Shown: positions 14,743-27,096, counted from the stretch's first letter. The stretch: 64,000 nt of DNA from Linyphia triangularis (GCA_963978545.1 OZ021729.1:82192670-82256669); one strand, 5' to 3'. The notes: a model not told the origin generated them from the letters alone. Translations and numbers: made by a program.

Positions 14743-14893
14743 TTGGTTGGTTGGTTTCAGATTATCTGGCGCCGTCAGCAACACGAGGGCTATAATGCGC
14801 CGAAACATTCGTCATTAGACAAGCCAACATACATTTACAAACACCCATGCCCAACACGGGACTCGGAACCCGCAACCTCGCGGTCTACAAGCT
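14743..14893 (-). mobile_element. SINE family A, 5'-truncated copy
   Basis: The body and B box are present, but the tRNA head stops in the anticodon region (…GCGGTCTACAAGCT). An exact 13-bp TSD, ATAGAAACGTTTG, lies at 14730-14742 and 14894-14906. Truncation at the RNA 5' end is the usual product of incomplete target-primed reverse transcription. Confidence 0.92.
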
Positions 14894-14906
14894 ATAGAAA
14901 CGTTTG

Positions 14907-15440
14907 TAAAATCAGCTTTTGTGAGACGGTCCGAAAATTTGAAAGAAGAAAAAAAAAAGCACTATCGTCGATAAAAAATGTACTTACAAGTGTAGATATG
15001 AGTTTCGAAATTTTTAGCTCGATTAGATGACGGGAAATAGGTTTATTAGTATACTGAAGCGATAATAGAAGAGTGTGTAAAAGCTGCCTTTTAGGGACAG
15101 TGACAATCCCCAAAACTTGATATAATGCATTCTTATCACTATCAAATCAGACTGCCAAGTTTCAACTACATTGGAGGATGGCAAGTGTATTAATTTGTAA
15201 TACGAAGCGACAATAGTAGCGTGTGCAAAAGCGATTTTTTTAGTGATAGTGACAACGTCCCAAAACTTGACAGAATGCATTTGCCATCGACATAGAATCT
15301 ATCTGCTAAGTTTCTGTCCGATTGGATGACGTTATAGCATGTGCGTATTTGTGACAAGTTTTTGCAACAAAAAAAAAAGTCGTTGAAATACTCCATGTAA
15401 TTAAAGGTATCAGGTGCCCAGGCAAAGTTTTTTGGAACAC
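14907..15440 (+). repeat. Rep-X-related fragments, imperfectly tandem
   Basis: Two to three diverged copies of the Rep-X module are stacked, each with CGTTTTAGTGACAGTGAC-like and GATGACGG-like blocks, at about 15022-15110, 15175-15260 and 15300-15340. They are more diverged than other copies. Confidence 0.55.
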
Positions 15441-15445
15441 CTTGC

Positions 15446-15448
<3 letters not shown>

Positions 15449-15488
<40 letters not shown>
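15449..15488. repeat. (TA)n microsatellite
   Basis: About 40 bp of TA dinucleotides separate oppositely oriented Rep-X sequence. Confidence 0.9.
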
Positions 15489-15489
<1 letters not shown>

Positions 15490-15861
15490 TATTAACTTTG
15501 ATCTTGTGTGTCGCTGGGTACGTCGATGGCGGGCAAATCTGCGGAGGCCTAATTAACCCCCTTGCCGTCATCCAATCGGACTGAAACTTGACAGATAGAT
15601 TCGATGTCGATGACAATACATTCTATCAAATTTTGGCTTCTGCCACTATCACTAAAAGGTCACTTTTACGGAATACTAATAAACCAACTTCCTGTCATCC
15701 AATCGTGCTGAAATAGCATTTGACCGATCATTGAAGAAAATCTTTCCCACTGCCAAAATTGTTCCAACAAATAAATAATAAATTTTTTTTAGTCAAAATA
15801 AATAAAAGATATTTCGATGTGAGTGGCATAAATTCACATTCATGTTTTGTGAATAATTCTG

Positions 15862-16044
15862 GTTGGTTGGTTGTTTTCAGATTATCTGGCGCCGTCAGCA
15901 ACACGAGGGCTATAATGCGCCGAAACATTCGTCATTAGACAAGCCAACATACATTTACAAACACCCATGCCTAACACGGGACTCGAACCCGCAACCTCGC
16001 GGTCTAGAAGCCAGCACGCTAACCACTATACCGTTTGGTCGGCA
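15862..16044 (-). mobile_element. SINE family A, full-length reference copy
   Basis: It has a complete head (GCCGACCAAACGGTATAGTG), an A box, a B box GGTTCGAGTCC, the body and an (AACC)3 tail. An exact 14-bp TSD, TGTGAATAATTCTG, is present on both sides. This is the best copy in the window for defining the family, about 183 bp. Confidence 0.95.
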
Positions 16045-16109
16045 TGTGAATAATTCTGAAAAGTAGTTTACCGCATATTTTTCCAATAGAGATGTTTTTT
16101 AATATTTAA

Positions 16110-16372
16110 CTCTAAACCTACCAGAGCGCTGTCAAATGACTGCTTTTGAGACTTAAATCAAGATTGTTAAAATCCAGGTTTTCCATTTTTCTTCCTAAAG
16201 CCCGAAAAAATAAATATTTTTTAATTATTACATGCTAATTATTTTAAGTTTTATGCTAAATTCTGTATTATTTATAATCAACTGGAAAAGAATACAATGT
16301 ATATTTGAAATGCGGTCATTTGATCGCCATCGGCAGAAATAGATATATACTAAAATGTCAGTAGGTTTAGTG
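16110..16372. mobile_element. piggyBac-like MITE (TTAA duplication)
   Basis: The termini CTCTAAACCTAC and GTAGGTTTAGTG are inverted and flanked by TTAA at 16106-16109 and 16373-16376. Other Rep-X copies read ATATTTAAAATTAGATG at this point, which is the empty site. The TTAA target is typical of piggyBac. No transposase is present. Confidence 0.8.
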
Positions 16373-16497
16373 TTAAAATTAGATGCCAACACCAGGCACA
16401 CGCTAACAACGGAAACGTCTCTTTAATATAATGAATATAAAGATTATCAATGCGTATAAAGCATTTACATTAAAAACTTTTTTATGGTTATATTATA

Positions 16498-17142
16498 GAC
16501 TGAGAGACGACTGCAATTTTTGGACATCTACAACATCATTCTGAATTTTTTATAGAAATTAGAGAAAAGTGAGTAGATTACGAATCCACTGGTCTGCCGT
16601 GGCAAAAATGGCTGAAACTGATCAAAAATCGACTTTTAATAAGTTGAACTAAATCCAATTGCCAAATGCGCCATAACTTGCCAAATAATGAGCATTTTTT
16701 TTTATTTGGTAACCATCACTCTTTAATTTTCAATTAAGAAGGTTGCGGACGATTCAGATATCTGGCGACGGGCTACTTGCATCTATTAAAAGGGAGCCAA
16801 GTTGGCAAAGAATATTACGTCACTTATGACGTAACTGATGTCACCGATTTGGCTTACTTTTAAAAGATATAAGTTTTCCGAACCAAAGATCAGAAATCGT
16901 TTGTGCTTTTTCTCATTGAAAATCAAAATGAAGTGGGTTTCAGGACGAATAAGTTAGTTCTATTTTTGGCTCAACTTTTTTGGCTTTTAGTTCAACTCAT
17001 TCCAAGTCGATTATTGATCAGTTTCGGCCATTTTTGCCACGGCAGACCAGTGGATTCCTAACCTACTCACTTTTCTCCAATTTCTATAAAATATTCAGAA
17101 TGATGTTCGATGGGGTCCAAAAATTGCAGTAGCCTCTCGGAC
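16498..17142. mobile_element. Large foldback element A (TA-flanked, about 645 bp)
   Basis: The inverted termini read GACTGAGAGACGACTGCAA and (reverse complement) GTCCGAGAGGCTACTGCAA, with TA on both sides. The arms run about 250 bp through CCACTGGTCTGCCGTGGCA and CAAAATCGACTT blocks. The centre has TTACGTCACTTATGACGTAA. It marks the left edge of the tandem duplication and carries no transposase. Confidence 0.85.
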
Positions 17143-18224
17143 TATTATTTTTGACAAAATCGTTTAAATATATATAAGTAGTTGGCTTTTTCATTTTAGC
17201 TTCGAATTATCAGTCTAAGTGACTTAAATTATAAATGCTAACTTGACCAACGTCAGTGCGTCTTTGAAGCAATATTTTTGTGACGCAATTTACTGAATTC
17301 GAAACGAAACCTTGAGACCACTTCACTTTCATTCAGTAGCCTTGTATTCAAACCGATATCTTCTTTTTGGAATGCGGTTAACATTTCTTTCACCCTTTGA
17401 AATTCAACAAAAAAAAAATTGTAACTTCCCAAGTTGAGTTGTTCGAATTCTTCTGTTCGGTCTTAATGATTCGGATGAACTTCAAGAAGATAAAAAAAAA
17501 AAAAAAAAAAAACGCTTTTAGCTAAGATGAAAGAAATGGTTAGACTAAATTAGAAAAACTATTTACGGCCGTGAGATCGAAAATAGTCGATTGAATTAGT
17601 GTTAATTTACAACAATGAAGAATTTTAATCTGTAATGAAGTTGGAGTTATTTCTTAATCAAATACAATAAAGGCAAATTTCGGAAAAGTTCTTTAAATGA
17701 TGGCAGAGATTTCACAAAATAATTTATATAATCGAAAGTCACATCTCTAATGGAAAATTTTCTGAAACTAAAAAGAGAAAAAGAAAAAAAAAAAAAATTC
17801 TGATAAAGAAAGAAATAAGAGTACTCAAAAGGAAAATTCTTCTTGAATTAACTTGTGCACTTTCTTTCCTTACAGCAATAATCTGTTACGTTGAAATTAA
17901 CTTAACCTTAAATATAGTATAAAACTCACATGCATTAAAAGGAACTTAATAGTATGTACAGGAAATATTAAAATAATTAAAATTCAAAATCAAAAGTACC
18001 TTATATTTTATAGCCATCTTCCGATTGGTGTTACTTTGAAAACATCGTTTTATTGTTTGTTACAATTTCAAACCGTATTTTAAAGTGTTTTAATCAACAA
18101 TGCCATCAATCGGCGAACTTTATAACTATTTTTTTTTTTTTTTTAAGTTCTTTAGTTTTTCAAAAGAATTCAGTAAACGTTTGATTTCTATCATATTGAT
18201 GAGGGGAGGGAACAGGGGGGGGGG

Positions 18225-18628
18225 GGGGCAGAATCTGCGGCGGACTAATTAACCCCCTTACCCGTCATCCAATCGGGCTGAAACTTGACAGATAGGTTCG
18301 ATGTCGACGATAATGCAATCTATCAAATTTTGGGGCTGTTACTGTCACTAAAAAGGCCGCTTTTACGGAATACTAATAAAATCGCGTTAAAATATCGTTG
18401 AACCGATCACTATTGAAACCCTTTCCTGTTGCCACAGTTTTTTAATAAATAAATAACAAAATTACTTCAATCGGAATAAATAAATGATATTTGGATGACG
18501 TTCACGTTCAGTTTTAATAAATAAATTTTGAAACATAGTTTGCCTGATATTTTGCTGATAGAAATGTATTTGATATCAAGGCATATAAATGATTTTTTAA
18601 AAACTCTGTTTTTATGAGTTATATTAAT
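18225..18628 (-). repeat. Rep-X copy within duplication unit 1
   Basis: It runs from GCAGAATCTGCGGCGG to TTTTATGAGTTATATTAA. It abuts Rep-Y directly. The equivalent copy in unit 2 is 24690-25091. Confidence 0.8.
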
Positions 18629-18696
18629 ACTTTCAATCACCCATATGTTTACAAAGGATAATGAAAGCATAGCATTTTTTTTTTTAAAAAAGGGTT

Positions 18697-18743
<47 letters not shown>

Positions 18744-20329
18744 TATTTTTTCTTGCATTTCTTCACGTTTTAGAATATCCTGATTTCAAAAACGTTATCT
18801 AGAAAAAATGTCTGTCTGTGTAACGCTGGGTACGTGGTCAGCATAACTCCCGAACAAATTGAGATATGATGTTCAAATATGATGTGCGGACTGGTGTTGG
18901 CCACGGGATCTACCATTACGGCTTTCGTCAAAATCGCGCATGCGCATAAGGTTGAAATTATGAAAAAAATCATGTTTTTCAGCAATTGTTAAAAAAACGG
19001 TTGTTACTATTTTGATTAAAATCTCTGTGCTATTGCCTATCTGTGCTATTTTAAGGTGTTTTAATCGTCCCCACCTACGAAATTAAAGCATAAATGCCGT
19101 AAAAACGTAAAAAGTTGAAAAACGACTGCCGCCCTGGAACATCGCCCATCAGCAATTGATTTCTTTCTGCTTCACCCACAAGGAAAGATAATGTAATGTC
19201 TATCGAATAACATTGCCAATATCGCCATCCTGGCCTTTTTTTTTTTATATATATATCTATAATAATAAAACAACCTGTGTGTCTGTCTGTCTGTCTGTGG
19301 ATCTATAGAAACCTACTTAAAATTGGAGTAGAGCTCTGAAATTTTCAGCATAAGTAGTTTTGGCCTTTTAATTGTATACATCACAAACAGAATGTTAAAA
19401 TTTTAATTAGTTCTTTTTTAATTAATTTTTTTAATTAATTAATAAATATGTTACAAAACAATATCTAATAGGGCTACAGCTCTGAAATTTTCAACATAAG
19501 TAGTTTTGGCCTTCTAATTGGACTTTGTAATTGGAGTTTTGAAAACAATTTTTTTTTTTTTTTTAATTAATCAATGAATATTTTAAAAAATTATTTGTAA
19601 TTGGGCTACATTTCTGAAATTTTCGACACAAGTAGTTTTGGCTTTCAAATTGGACTGACAAAAAGAATGTTAAAATTTTAATTTGTTTTTTAATTAATTT
19701 TTTCACAAAAAGCGACTTCGAATAGGCCTAGAGCTCTGAAAGTTTCAACATAAGTAGTTTTAGCCTCTAATTTTGCTTTCGACAAACACGTGTTATAATA
19801 ATATTAAAGGGGTGCTTTATTATTATATTAAAGGGGAATTTTTTTTTTTCCTTGACAAGGGAGAGGCTTCCAATTAGATTTTAGCGAGTGAAGCGAACTT
19901 ATGCTTACGCAACAATGAACCTTTCAGCGAGCGAAGCTAGCCCCTATGCTTGCATAACAATAAACCTTTTAACGAGTGGAATAAGCCTGTGTTTATGTGT
20001 CCATGAACTTTCAGCGAACGAAGCAAGCTCGATTTTGCTTAGCGATGAACCTTCCTGTGAGCCAAAAACTGGGTCCAATACACGAATGACAGATTTCCGC
20101 AAAGCGAGGCCTCACAGCTAGCTAAAATATTGCACATGTTAAAATTTCGTAACGAAGCAAGGGTATTTAGCTAGTATTTATGTATAAAAATTATAACCAA
20201 TCCCCAATTTGGCTATTTTTATTTAAGTATGTGAAAATATAAAGCCGGTATATAACATCATGTCAAATTTTAATGCAACGACCAATATCATAGTGTAATT
20301 GAATGTTGCGCGATGTTCCACACCCCTAG
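18629..20329 (+). repeat. Rep-Y copy within duplication unit 1, split by a Helitron
   Basis: It starts near CTTTCAATCACCCATATG, contains (TA)n at 18700-18740 and all landmarks, and ends in CCCCTAG|T. The Helitron at 19256-20174 splits it within its T-rich 3' part. Confidence 0.8.
19256..20174 (+). mobile_element. Non-autonomous Helitron with internal repeats, unit 1 copy
   Basis: It starts TCTATAATAATAAAAC, followed by (CTGT)n, and ends GGTATTTAGCTAG between A and T. Four internal modules of about 150 bp share CTCTGAAATTTTC..CATAAGTAGTTTTGGCC. The 3' part has AGCGAGCGAAGC-type repeats. A weak stem (TTCG..CGAA) precedes the end. There is no coding for Rep/helicase. Confidence 0.85.
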
Positions 20330-20936
20330 TTTATCAATTCATATTCAACTAATAGTATTCTAAACATGAAAATGAGCAAAATAGCTGCTCTCCAAAGTGA
20401 ACATCCCCTACCCCCTTCCCTCCTTACATCTAACATTAAAGTATGCCTCATTTCAATCTTTTTCAAAAACATACACACCTTTCACCCCGAAAACTCTTCG
20501 TTTTATCTCTTACAAAACGAAAACTCCTTGTCGCCGGCATTTAAACGAAGTTATAAAACCCCACTCGAATCGGGTATTCGCCTTAAAATTGCACTTTCGA
20601 GACTGAGGGCCTAATGAAATTTCTGTAATTGAGAAACTTTCTACTATTAGTTGTTTCGAAAAGAGTCTCCTAACGCTTGAAAGGGGAGGGGAATGAAGAG
20701 AGTTGGCGATCAAATCGTTCCCCCCCCCTTGTCTATTCATCAAACGATGCCAACAAGCGAGTTAGGTGTGCCATGGGAGAGATCTGGAAGACCTCTCCCC
20801 TTCCCCCACTAATATATGCGCCGCCTAAATGTTGCTCTGAAACAGCATTCCACTCAAAAGAAACGGCAATTCCATTTAGTGGAATTGAAAAGTTAGTGGG
20901 TTTGGTTTTTAAGAGGATAATATCTAGTAAGGATCA
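20330..20936. other. Non-coding part of duplication unit 1
   Basis: It has short C-rich runs at 20720-20729. Frames are open in both duplicates, but with frame-disrupting differences between them, so coding is not supported. Confidence 0.5.
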
Positions 20937-20944
20937 TTCCCTAT

Positions 20945-21473
20945 TAAAGGTCGGTAATATCGATCGAAACAAATATCGATACTATATCGTTGCATAGAAA
21001 AAAATATCGATAAAATATCGATGTATGATTTTTTTTTTATTTGATTTTCAATTTTGCCAGGAACAAAGTTTTTCGGGGCAAATTTCTACTTTTCATGATT
21101 GCTTTTTTTGTAAGGTGACTACTTTTTCAACTGAAATGGATCTATTACAAAAAAAAACGAAAAAAAGTTATATCTTCGCTTAGTTGGTGCAATGATTTTA
21201 AGAAAAATGTATATAATTTTCAATAGCTTTTAAGTGTATGGAAAATATTGAATATTGGTGCCATTTTAACTGCTTTCAGCCAAGTTTTGAAGTTTTTGAA
21301 AAGGGAATAAAGAAAATCGAAAAAACACATGGAACTACAAAACAATCATCCAAAAACTAAAAATGAACATATCGATATATCGGTGACTTTTATCGATACT
21401 TTTACTATCGATATTTTTTTTTTTTAGAAATATCGATAAAATTATCGTCGTATCGATATATCGCCGACCTCTC
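20945..21473. mobile_element. hAT-like MITE rich in ATCGAT, unit 1 copy
   Basis: The termini are TAAAGGTCGG and CCGACCTCT(C), with consensus TAGAGGTCGG. A perfect 8-bp TSD, TTCCCTAT, lies at 20937-20944 and 21474-21481. Subterminal regions are packed with ATCGAT/TATCGATA words. A third copy at 44546-45074 has its own 8-bp TSD. Confidence 0.9.
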
Positions 21474-21477
21474 TTCC

Positions 21478-22517
21478 CTATACTCGCTGTGTTACAATCT
21501 TCTGGCAAAGTTCTTTTAGAAACTACTTTGTATAAAACTCCAGAAATTAAGTGAGCAGATACGAAAAAGACCACTTTGATGAAATGACATGAATTAAAAA
21601 CTCGAAAATGGCGTCTAATTTGTTTTATTTTATAATTGAAATCCTTCCGTCAATGCACTTGCATTGACTCTTCTTGATTGTTATGTCTTTTACTATTTTA
21701 ATTTTCATTTATAATAGATAACCATTAAATGAAAACGAATTATATCATTTCATTTAAGTTATCTTTTTCGTACCCTACTCACCAAATGTTAAGGCTTTAT
21801 AGAAAGTAGTTTCTAAATGCACTGTGCTGGAAGATTGTAGCATAATGAGTATAGGGTTGGTTGGTTGTTTTCAGATTATCTGGCGCCGTCAGCAACACGA
21901 GGTATATAATGCGCCGAAACATTCGTCATTAGACAAGCCAACATACATTTACAAACACCCATGCCTAACACAGGACTCGGAACCCGCAACTTCGCGGTCT
22001 AATGAGTATAGGGAAATGATGCTTACTAAAATTTCTTCTTAAAGCATATGAAATTCCATATCCAGTGCAACTACAGTAATGAAACATCATTAACTAGGTT
22101 TTAAGAGAAAATGTGTTTGTTTTTTTAATTAGCTTTAAAAAGTTACTATAAATTTGATGATAAAAACTATAAAAAAAAAAAAAATTATAATAAATAAATC
22201 TAGTTACTTTCCATTCAAATTTAGTTTAAAGATCTTTCATCATTGTTTCTATACCTGGTGTGCTATGTCATACGTTGTAAGGCAAATACTTCGGTAAATA
22301 TTGTGGTCAAAAGAATGAATTCAAAAACCAGGTGGATACACATTGACGTAAGGATTTCAAATAAAAAAAATTAAATGTATTAGATGCTATTTTCGAACTT
22401 TTAATATATGTCATTTCATTAAGTGGTCATTTTTGTACCAACTCACCAATTGTTAAAGCGGTTATAGAAAGTAGTTTCTAAATGCACTGGGCTAGAAGAT
22501 TTTAATATAGCTAGTAT
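21478..22517. mobile_element. Inverted-repeat element T, unit 1 copy, with a SINE inside
   Basis: The left terminus CTATACTCGCTGTGTTACAA is inverted relative to AGAAGATTGTAGCATAATGA GTATAG at 21830-21854 and again at a decayed arm ending near 22517. Arms continue inward through AGAAAGTAGTTTCTAAATGC. A SINE split it at 21857. A related copy lies near 62640-63990. Class unknown. Confidence 0.65.
21857..22000 (-). mobile_element. SINE family A, 5'-truncated, unit 1 copy
   Basis: The tail and body are intact and the head ends at GCGGTCT. The exact 13-bp TSD is AATGAGTATAGGG. It sits at the same place in unit 2, so it inserted before the duplication. Confidence 0.92.
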
Positions 22518-22534
22518 AAGGAATGATTCCTTAC

Positions 22535-22777
22535 TATACTAAACTCCAACTTAACTTGACATCACTAGACCATAGATCTTCACCGTGCTCATAGGCAATT
22601 AATCCATTTTAGTGGAGTGAAGACATAATTCTCGCCAAACTTTATAGCCTTTTGTTCTCTACAGGGTTGTGGTTTGGCGAACATTATGCTTTCACGCCGC
22701 CAAAACGGATTAAATACCTATGAGCACTGTGACGATCTACCGTCTAGTGATGTCAAGTTAAGTTGGAGTTTAGTATA
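22535..22777. mobile_element. Palindromic foldback element P, copy 1
   Basis: It starts TATACTAAACTCCAACTTAA and ends with the inverse. The arms are about 100 bp and also carry GTGCTCATAGG..TTAATCCATTTT and GTTTGGCGAACATTATG. The equivalent site in unit 2 is uninterrupted (CCTTACTAGAACTTC), which fits a TA target. Further copies are at 50549-50793 and 62816-63054. Confidence 0.88.
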
Positions 22778-22940
22778 GGACTGCATCTTAACCGGAGAGA
22801 ACTCGCGACCGTAACTGATACATGAAAACTCGTGGGAGAGATTTTCTCTTATATTTGCCAATATGAGATGGTTAAAGTTGAAAAACCAATATTCTCGCCT
22901 CTTTTTTCCACATTCTATCAACCCATTTATTCACCTCATA

Positions 22941-23603
22941 GTCCGAGAGGCGACTGCAATTTTTGTATCCCCTCGAACATCATTCTGAATTTTTTATAGA
23001 AATTGGAAAAAAGTGTGTAGTTTATGAATCCACTGGTCTGCTGTGGCAAAAATGGACGAAACTAGATAAAAATCGACTGGGAATGAGTTGAACTAAAATT
23101 CGAATGCCAAATATGTCATAACTTGCCAAAAAGATAACAAACTCTTTCGCCTGGCAGCCCACTGCATTTTGATTTTCAATGAGAAAGAGGGCAAACGATT
23201 TCTGATCTCTGGCTCGGAAAACTTGCATCTTTTAAAAGTAAGCCAAATTGGCGACATCAGTTACGTCATCAGTGACGTAATATTTATTGCCAATTTGGCT
23301 CATTTGTGAAAGATGCAAGCAAGCCATCGCCACACATCCGAATCGTCTGCAACCTTCTTAATTGAAAATTAAAGAGTGAGGGTTACCGAATAAAACAAAA
23401 TGCTCATTATTTGGCAAGTTATGGCGCATTTGGCAATTGGATTTAGTTCAACATATAAAAAGTCGATTTTTGACCAGTTTTGGCCATTTTTGCCACGGCA
23501 GACCAGTGCATTCGTAATCTACTCACTTTTCTTCAATTTCTATAAGAAATCCAGAATGATGTTCGATGGGGTGGGGTCCAAAAATTGCAGTCGCCTCTCG
23601 GAC
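22941..23603. mobile_element. Large foldback element B (TA-flanked, about 663 bp)
   Basis: It is the same family as the element at 16498-17142, with termini GTCCGAGAGGCGACTGCAA. Its central region is in the opposite orientation to element A. It separates the two duplication units. Its arms differ more from element A than the duplicated flanks differ from each other. Confidence 0.87.
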
Positions 23604-24689
23604 TATTATTTTTGACAAAATCGTTTAAATGTATATAAGTAGTTGGCTTTTTCATTTTAGCTTCGAATTATCAGTCTAAGTGACTTAAATTATAAATGCT
23701 AACTTGACCAACGTCAGTGCTTCTTTGAAGCAATATTTTTGTGACGTAATTTACTGAATTCGAAACGAAACCTTGACACCACATCACTTTCATCCAGTAG
23801 CCTTGTATTCAAACCGATATCTTCTTTTTGGAATGCGGTTAACATTTCTTTCACCCTTTGAAATTCAACAAAAAAAAAATTGTAGCTTCCCAAGTTGAGT
23901 TGTTCGAATTCTTCTGTTCGGTCTTAATGATTCGGATGAACTTCAAGAAGATAAAAAAAAAAAAAAAAAAAAAAAAAATGCTTTTAGCTAAGATGAAAGA
24001 AATCGTTAGACTAAATTAGAAAAACTATTTACGGCCGTGAGATCGAAAATAGTAGATTGAATTAGTGTTAATTTACAACAATGAAGAATTTTAATCTGTA
24101 ATGAAGTTGGAGTTATTTCTTAATCAAATACAATAAAGGCAAATTTCGGAAAAGTTCTTTAAATGATGGCAGAGATTTCACAAAATAATTTATATAATCG
24201 AAAGTCACATCTCTAATGGAAAATTTTCTGAAACTAAAAAGAGAAAAAGAAAAAAAAAAAAAATTCTGATAAAGAAAGAAATAAGAGTACTCAAAAGGAA
24301 AATTCTTCTTGAATTAACTTGTGCACTTTCTTTCCTTACAGCAATAATCTGTTACGTTGAAATTAACTTAACCTTAAATATAGTATAAAACTCACATGCA
24401 TTAAAAGGAACTTAATAGTATGTACAGGAAATATTAAAATAATTAAAATTCAAAATCAAAAGTACCTTATATTTTATAGCCATCTTCCGATTGGTGTTAC
24501 TTTGAAAACATCGTTTTATTGTTTGTTACAATTTCAAACCGTATTTTAAAGTGTTTTAATCAACAATGCCATCAATCGGCGAACTTTATAACTATTTTTT
24601 TTTTTTTTTTAAGTTCTTTAGTTTTTCAAAAGAATTCAGTAAACGTTTGATTTCTATCATATTGATGAGGGGAGGGAACAGGGGGGGGG

Positions 24690-25091
24690 GGGGCAGAATC
24701 TGCGGCGGACTAATTAACCCCCTTACCCGTCATCCAATCGGGCTGAAACTTGACAGATAGGTTCGATGTCGACGATAATGCAATCTATCAAATTTTGGGG
24801 CTGTTACTGTCACTAAAAAGGCCGCTTTTACGGAATACTAATAAAATCGCGTTAAAATATCGTTGAACCGATCACTATTGAAACCCTTTCCTGTTGCCAC
24901 AGTTTTTTAATAAATAAATAACAAAATTACTTCAATCGGAATAAATAAATGATATTTGGATGACGTTCACGTTCAGTTTTAATAAATAAATTTTGAAACA
25001 TAGTTTGCCTGATATTTTGCTGATAGAAATGTATTTGATATCAAGGCATATAAATGATTTTTTAAAAACTCTGTTTTTATGAGTTATATTA
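24690..25091 (-). repeat. Rep-X copy within duplication unit 2
   Basis: It is essentially identical to 18225-18628 apart from homopolymer length upstream. Confidence 0.8.
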
Positions 25092-25161
25092 ATACTTTCA
25101 ATCACCCATATGTTTACAAAGGATAATGAAAGCATAGCATTTTTTTTTTTAAAAAAGGGTT

Positions 25162-25202
<41 letters not shown>

Positions 25203-26304
25203 TATTTTTTCTTGCATTTCTTCACGTTTTAGAATATCCTGATTTCAAAAACGTTATCTAGAAAAAATGTCTGTCTGTGTAACGCTGGGTACGTGGTCAG
25301 CATAACTCCCGAACAAATTGAGATATGATGTTCAAATATGATGTGCGGACTGGTGTTGGCCACGGGATCTACCATTACGGCTTTCGTCAAAATCGCGCAT
25401 GCGCATAAGGTTGAAATTATGAAAAAAATCATGTTTTTCAGCAATTGTTAAAAAAACGGTTGTTACTATTTTGATTAAAATCTCTGTGCTATTGCCTATC
25501 TGTGCTATTTTAAGGTGTTTTAATCGTCCCCACCTACGAAATTAAAGCATAAATGCCGTAAAAACGTAAAAAGTTGAAAAACGACTGCCGCCCTGGAACA
25601 TCGCCCATCAGCAATTGATTTCTTTCTGCTTCACCCACAAGGAAAGATAATGTAATGTCTATCGAATAACATTGCCAATATCGCCATCCTGGCCTTTTTT
25701 TTTTTATATATATATCTATAATAATAAAACAACCTGTGTGTCTGTCTGTCTGTCTGTGGATCTATAGAAACCTACTTAAAATTGGAGTAGAGCTCTGAAA
25801 TTTTCAGCATAAGTAGTTTTGGCCTTTTAATTGTATACATCACAAACAGAATGTTAAAATTTTAATTAGTTCTTTTTTAATTAGTTCTTTTTTAATTAAT
25901 TTTTTTAATTAATTAATAAATAAATATGTTACAAAACAATATCTAATAGGGCTACAGCTCTGAAATTTTCAACATAAGTAGTTTTGGCCTTCAAATTGGA
26001 CTTTTAAAAAACATAATTTTAAATTTTTATTTTGTTCTTTTTTAATTAATTAATAAACATTTTACAATACGACTACTAATAGGACTACAGCTCTGAAATT
26101 TTCAACATAAGTAGTTTTGGCCTTCTAATTGTATACATCACAAACAGAATGTTAAAATTTTAATTAGTTCTTTTTTAATTACAATTTTAATTAATTAATA
26201 AATATGTTACAAAACGATATCTAATAGTGCTACAGCTCTAAAATTTTCATCATAAGTAGTTTTGGCCTTCTAATTGGACTTTGTAATTGGAGTTTTGAAA
26301 ACAA

Positions 26305-26335
<31 letters not shown>

Positions 26336-27096
26336 AATCAATGAATATTTTAAAAAATGATTTGTAATTGGGCTACATTTCTGAAATTTTCGACACAAGT
26401 AGTTTTGGCTTTCAAATTGGACTGACAAAAAGAATGTTAAAATTTTAATTTGTTTTTTAATTAAATTTTTCACAAAAAGCGACTTCGAATAGGCCTAGAG
26501 CTCTGAAAGTTTCAACATAAGTAGTTTTAGCCTCTAATTTTGCTTTCGACAAACACGTGTTATAATAATCTTAAAGGGGTGCTTTATTATTATATTAACG
26601 GGGAATTTTTTTTTTTCCTTGACGAGGAAGAGGCTTCCAATTAGATTTTAGCGAGTGAAGCGAACTTATGCTTACGCAACAATGAACCTTTCAGCGAGAG
26701 AAGCGAGCCCCTATGCTTGCATAACAATAAACCTTTTAACGAGTGAAATAAGCCTGTGTTTATGTGTCCATGAACTTTCAGCGAACGAAGCAAGCTCGAT
26801 TTTGCTTAGCGATGAACCTTCCTGTGAGCCAAAAACTGGGTCCAATACACGAATGACAGATTTCCGCAAAGCGAGGCCTCACAGCTAGCTAAAATATTGC
26901 ACATGTTAAAATTTCGTAGCGAAGCAAGGGTATTTAATTAGTATTTATATATAAACATTATAACCAACCCCCAATTTGGCTATTTTTATTTAAGTATGTG
27001 AAAATATAAAACGGGTATATAAAATCATGTCAAATTTTAATGCAACGACCAATATCATAGTGTAATTGAAAGTTGCGCGATGTTCCACACCCCTAG
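25092..27096 (+). repeat. Rep-Y copy within duplication unit 2, split by a Helitron
   Basis: It is the counterpart of 18629-20329, ending CCCCTAG|T at 27096. Its (TA)n, at about 25166-25199, is a few dinucleotides shorter than in unit 1. Confidence 0.8.
25715..26941 (+). mobile_element. Non-autonomous Helitron, unit 2 copy with expanded modules
   Basis: It has the same termini as the unit 1 copy, except that the final CTAG has become TTAG. Six modules are present instead of four, adding about 308 bp. The module count therefore changed after the duplication. Confidence 0.85.

Larger units (their letters stand above)
15495..16495 (-). repeat. Rep-X copy carrying two nested insertions
   Basis: The minus-oriented Rep-X runs from GGGCAAATCTGCGGAGGCC to a terminus near TTTTTATGGTTATATTA. 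It is interrupted by a SINE (15862-16044) and by a TTAA-flanked miniature element (16110-16372). A large foldback follows directly at 16498. Confidence 0.75.
17143..22938. repeat. Tandem duplication, unit 1
   Basis: This unit matches 23604 to about 29940 base for base over long stretches, at an offset of about 6461 bp at the left, rising to about 6767 after the Helitron. It contains Rep-X, Rep-Y with a nested Helitron, an hAT element, inverted-repeat element T (my label) and a truncated SINE, all shared with unit 2. The foldback at 22535-22777 is private to unit 1. No coding exon is visible. Homopolymer tracts at 17405-17412, 17492-17513 and 18208-18227 vary slightly between units. Confidence 0.9.

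Noticed and set aside
15862..16044. Functional tRNA gene on the minus strand
   Set aside because: The A and B boxes are present, but no complete cloverleaf can be folded. The sequence continues into a shared body, an (AACC)n tail and a target-site duplication, so it is a SINE head.
20366..20614. Frames conserved between 20.4 kb and 27.1 kb as a possible gene
   Set aside because: Both lie in the recent tandem duplication, so similarity reflects copying. The region has no splice signals or recognisable domain.
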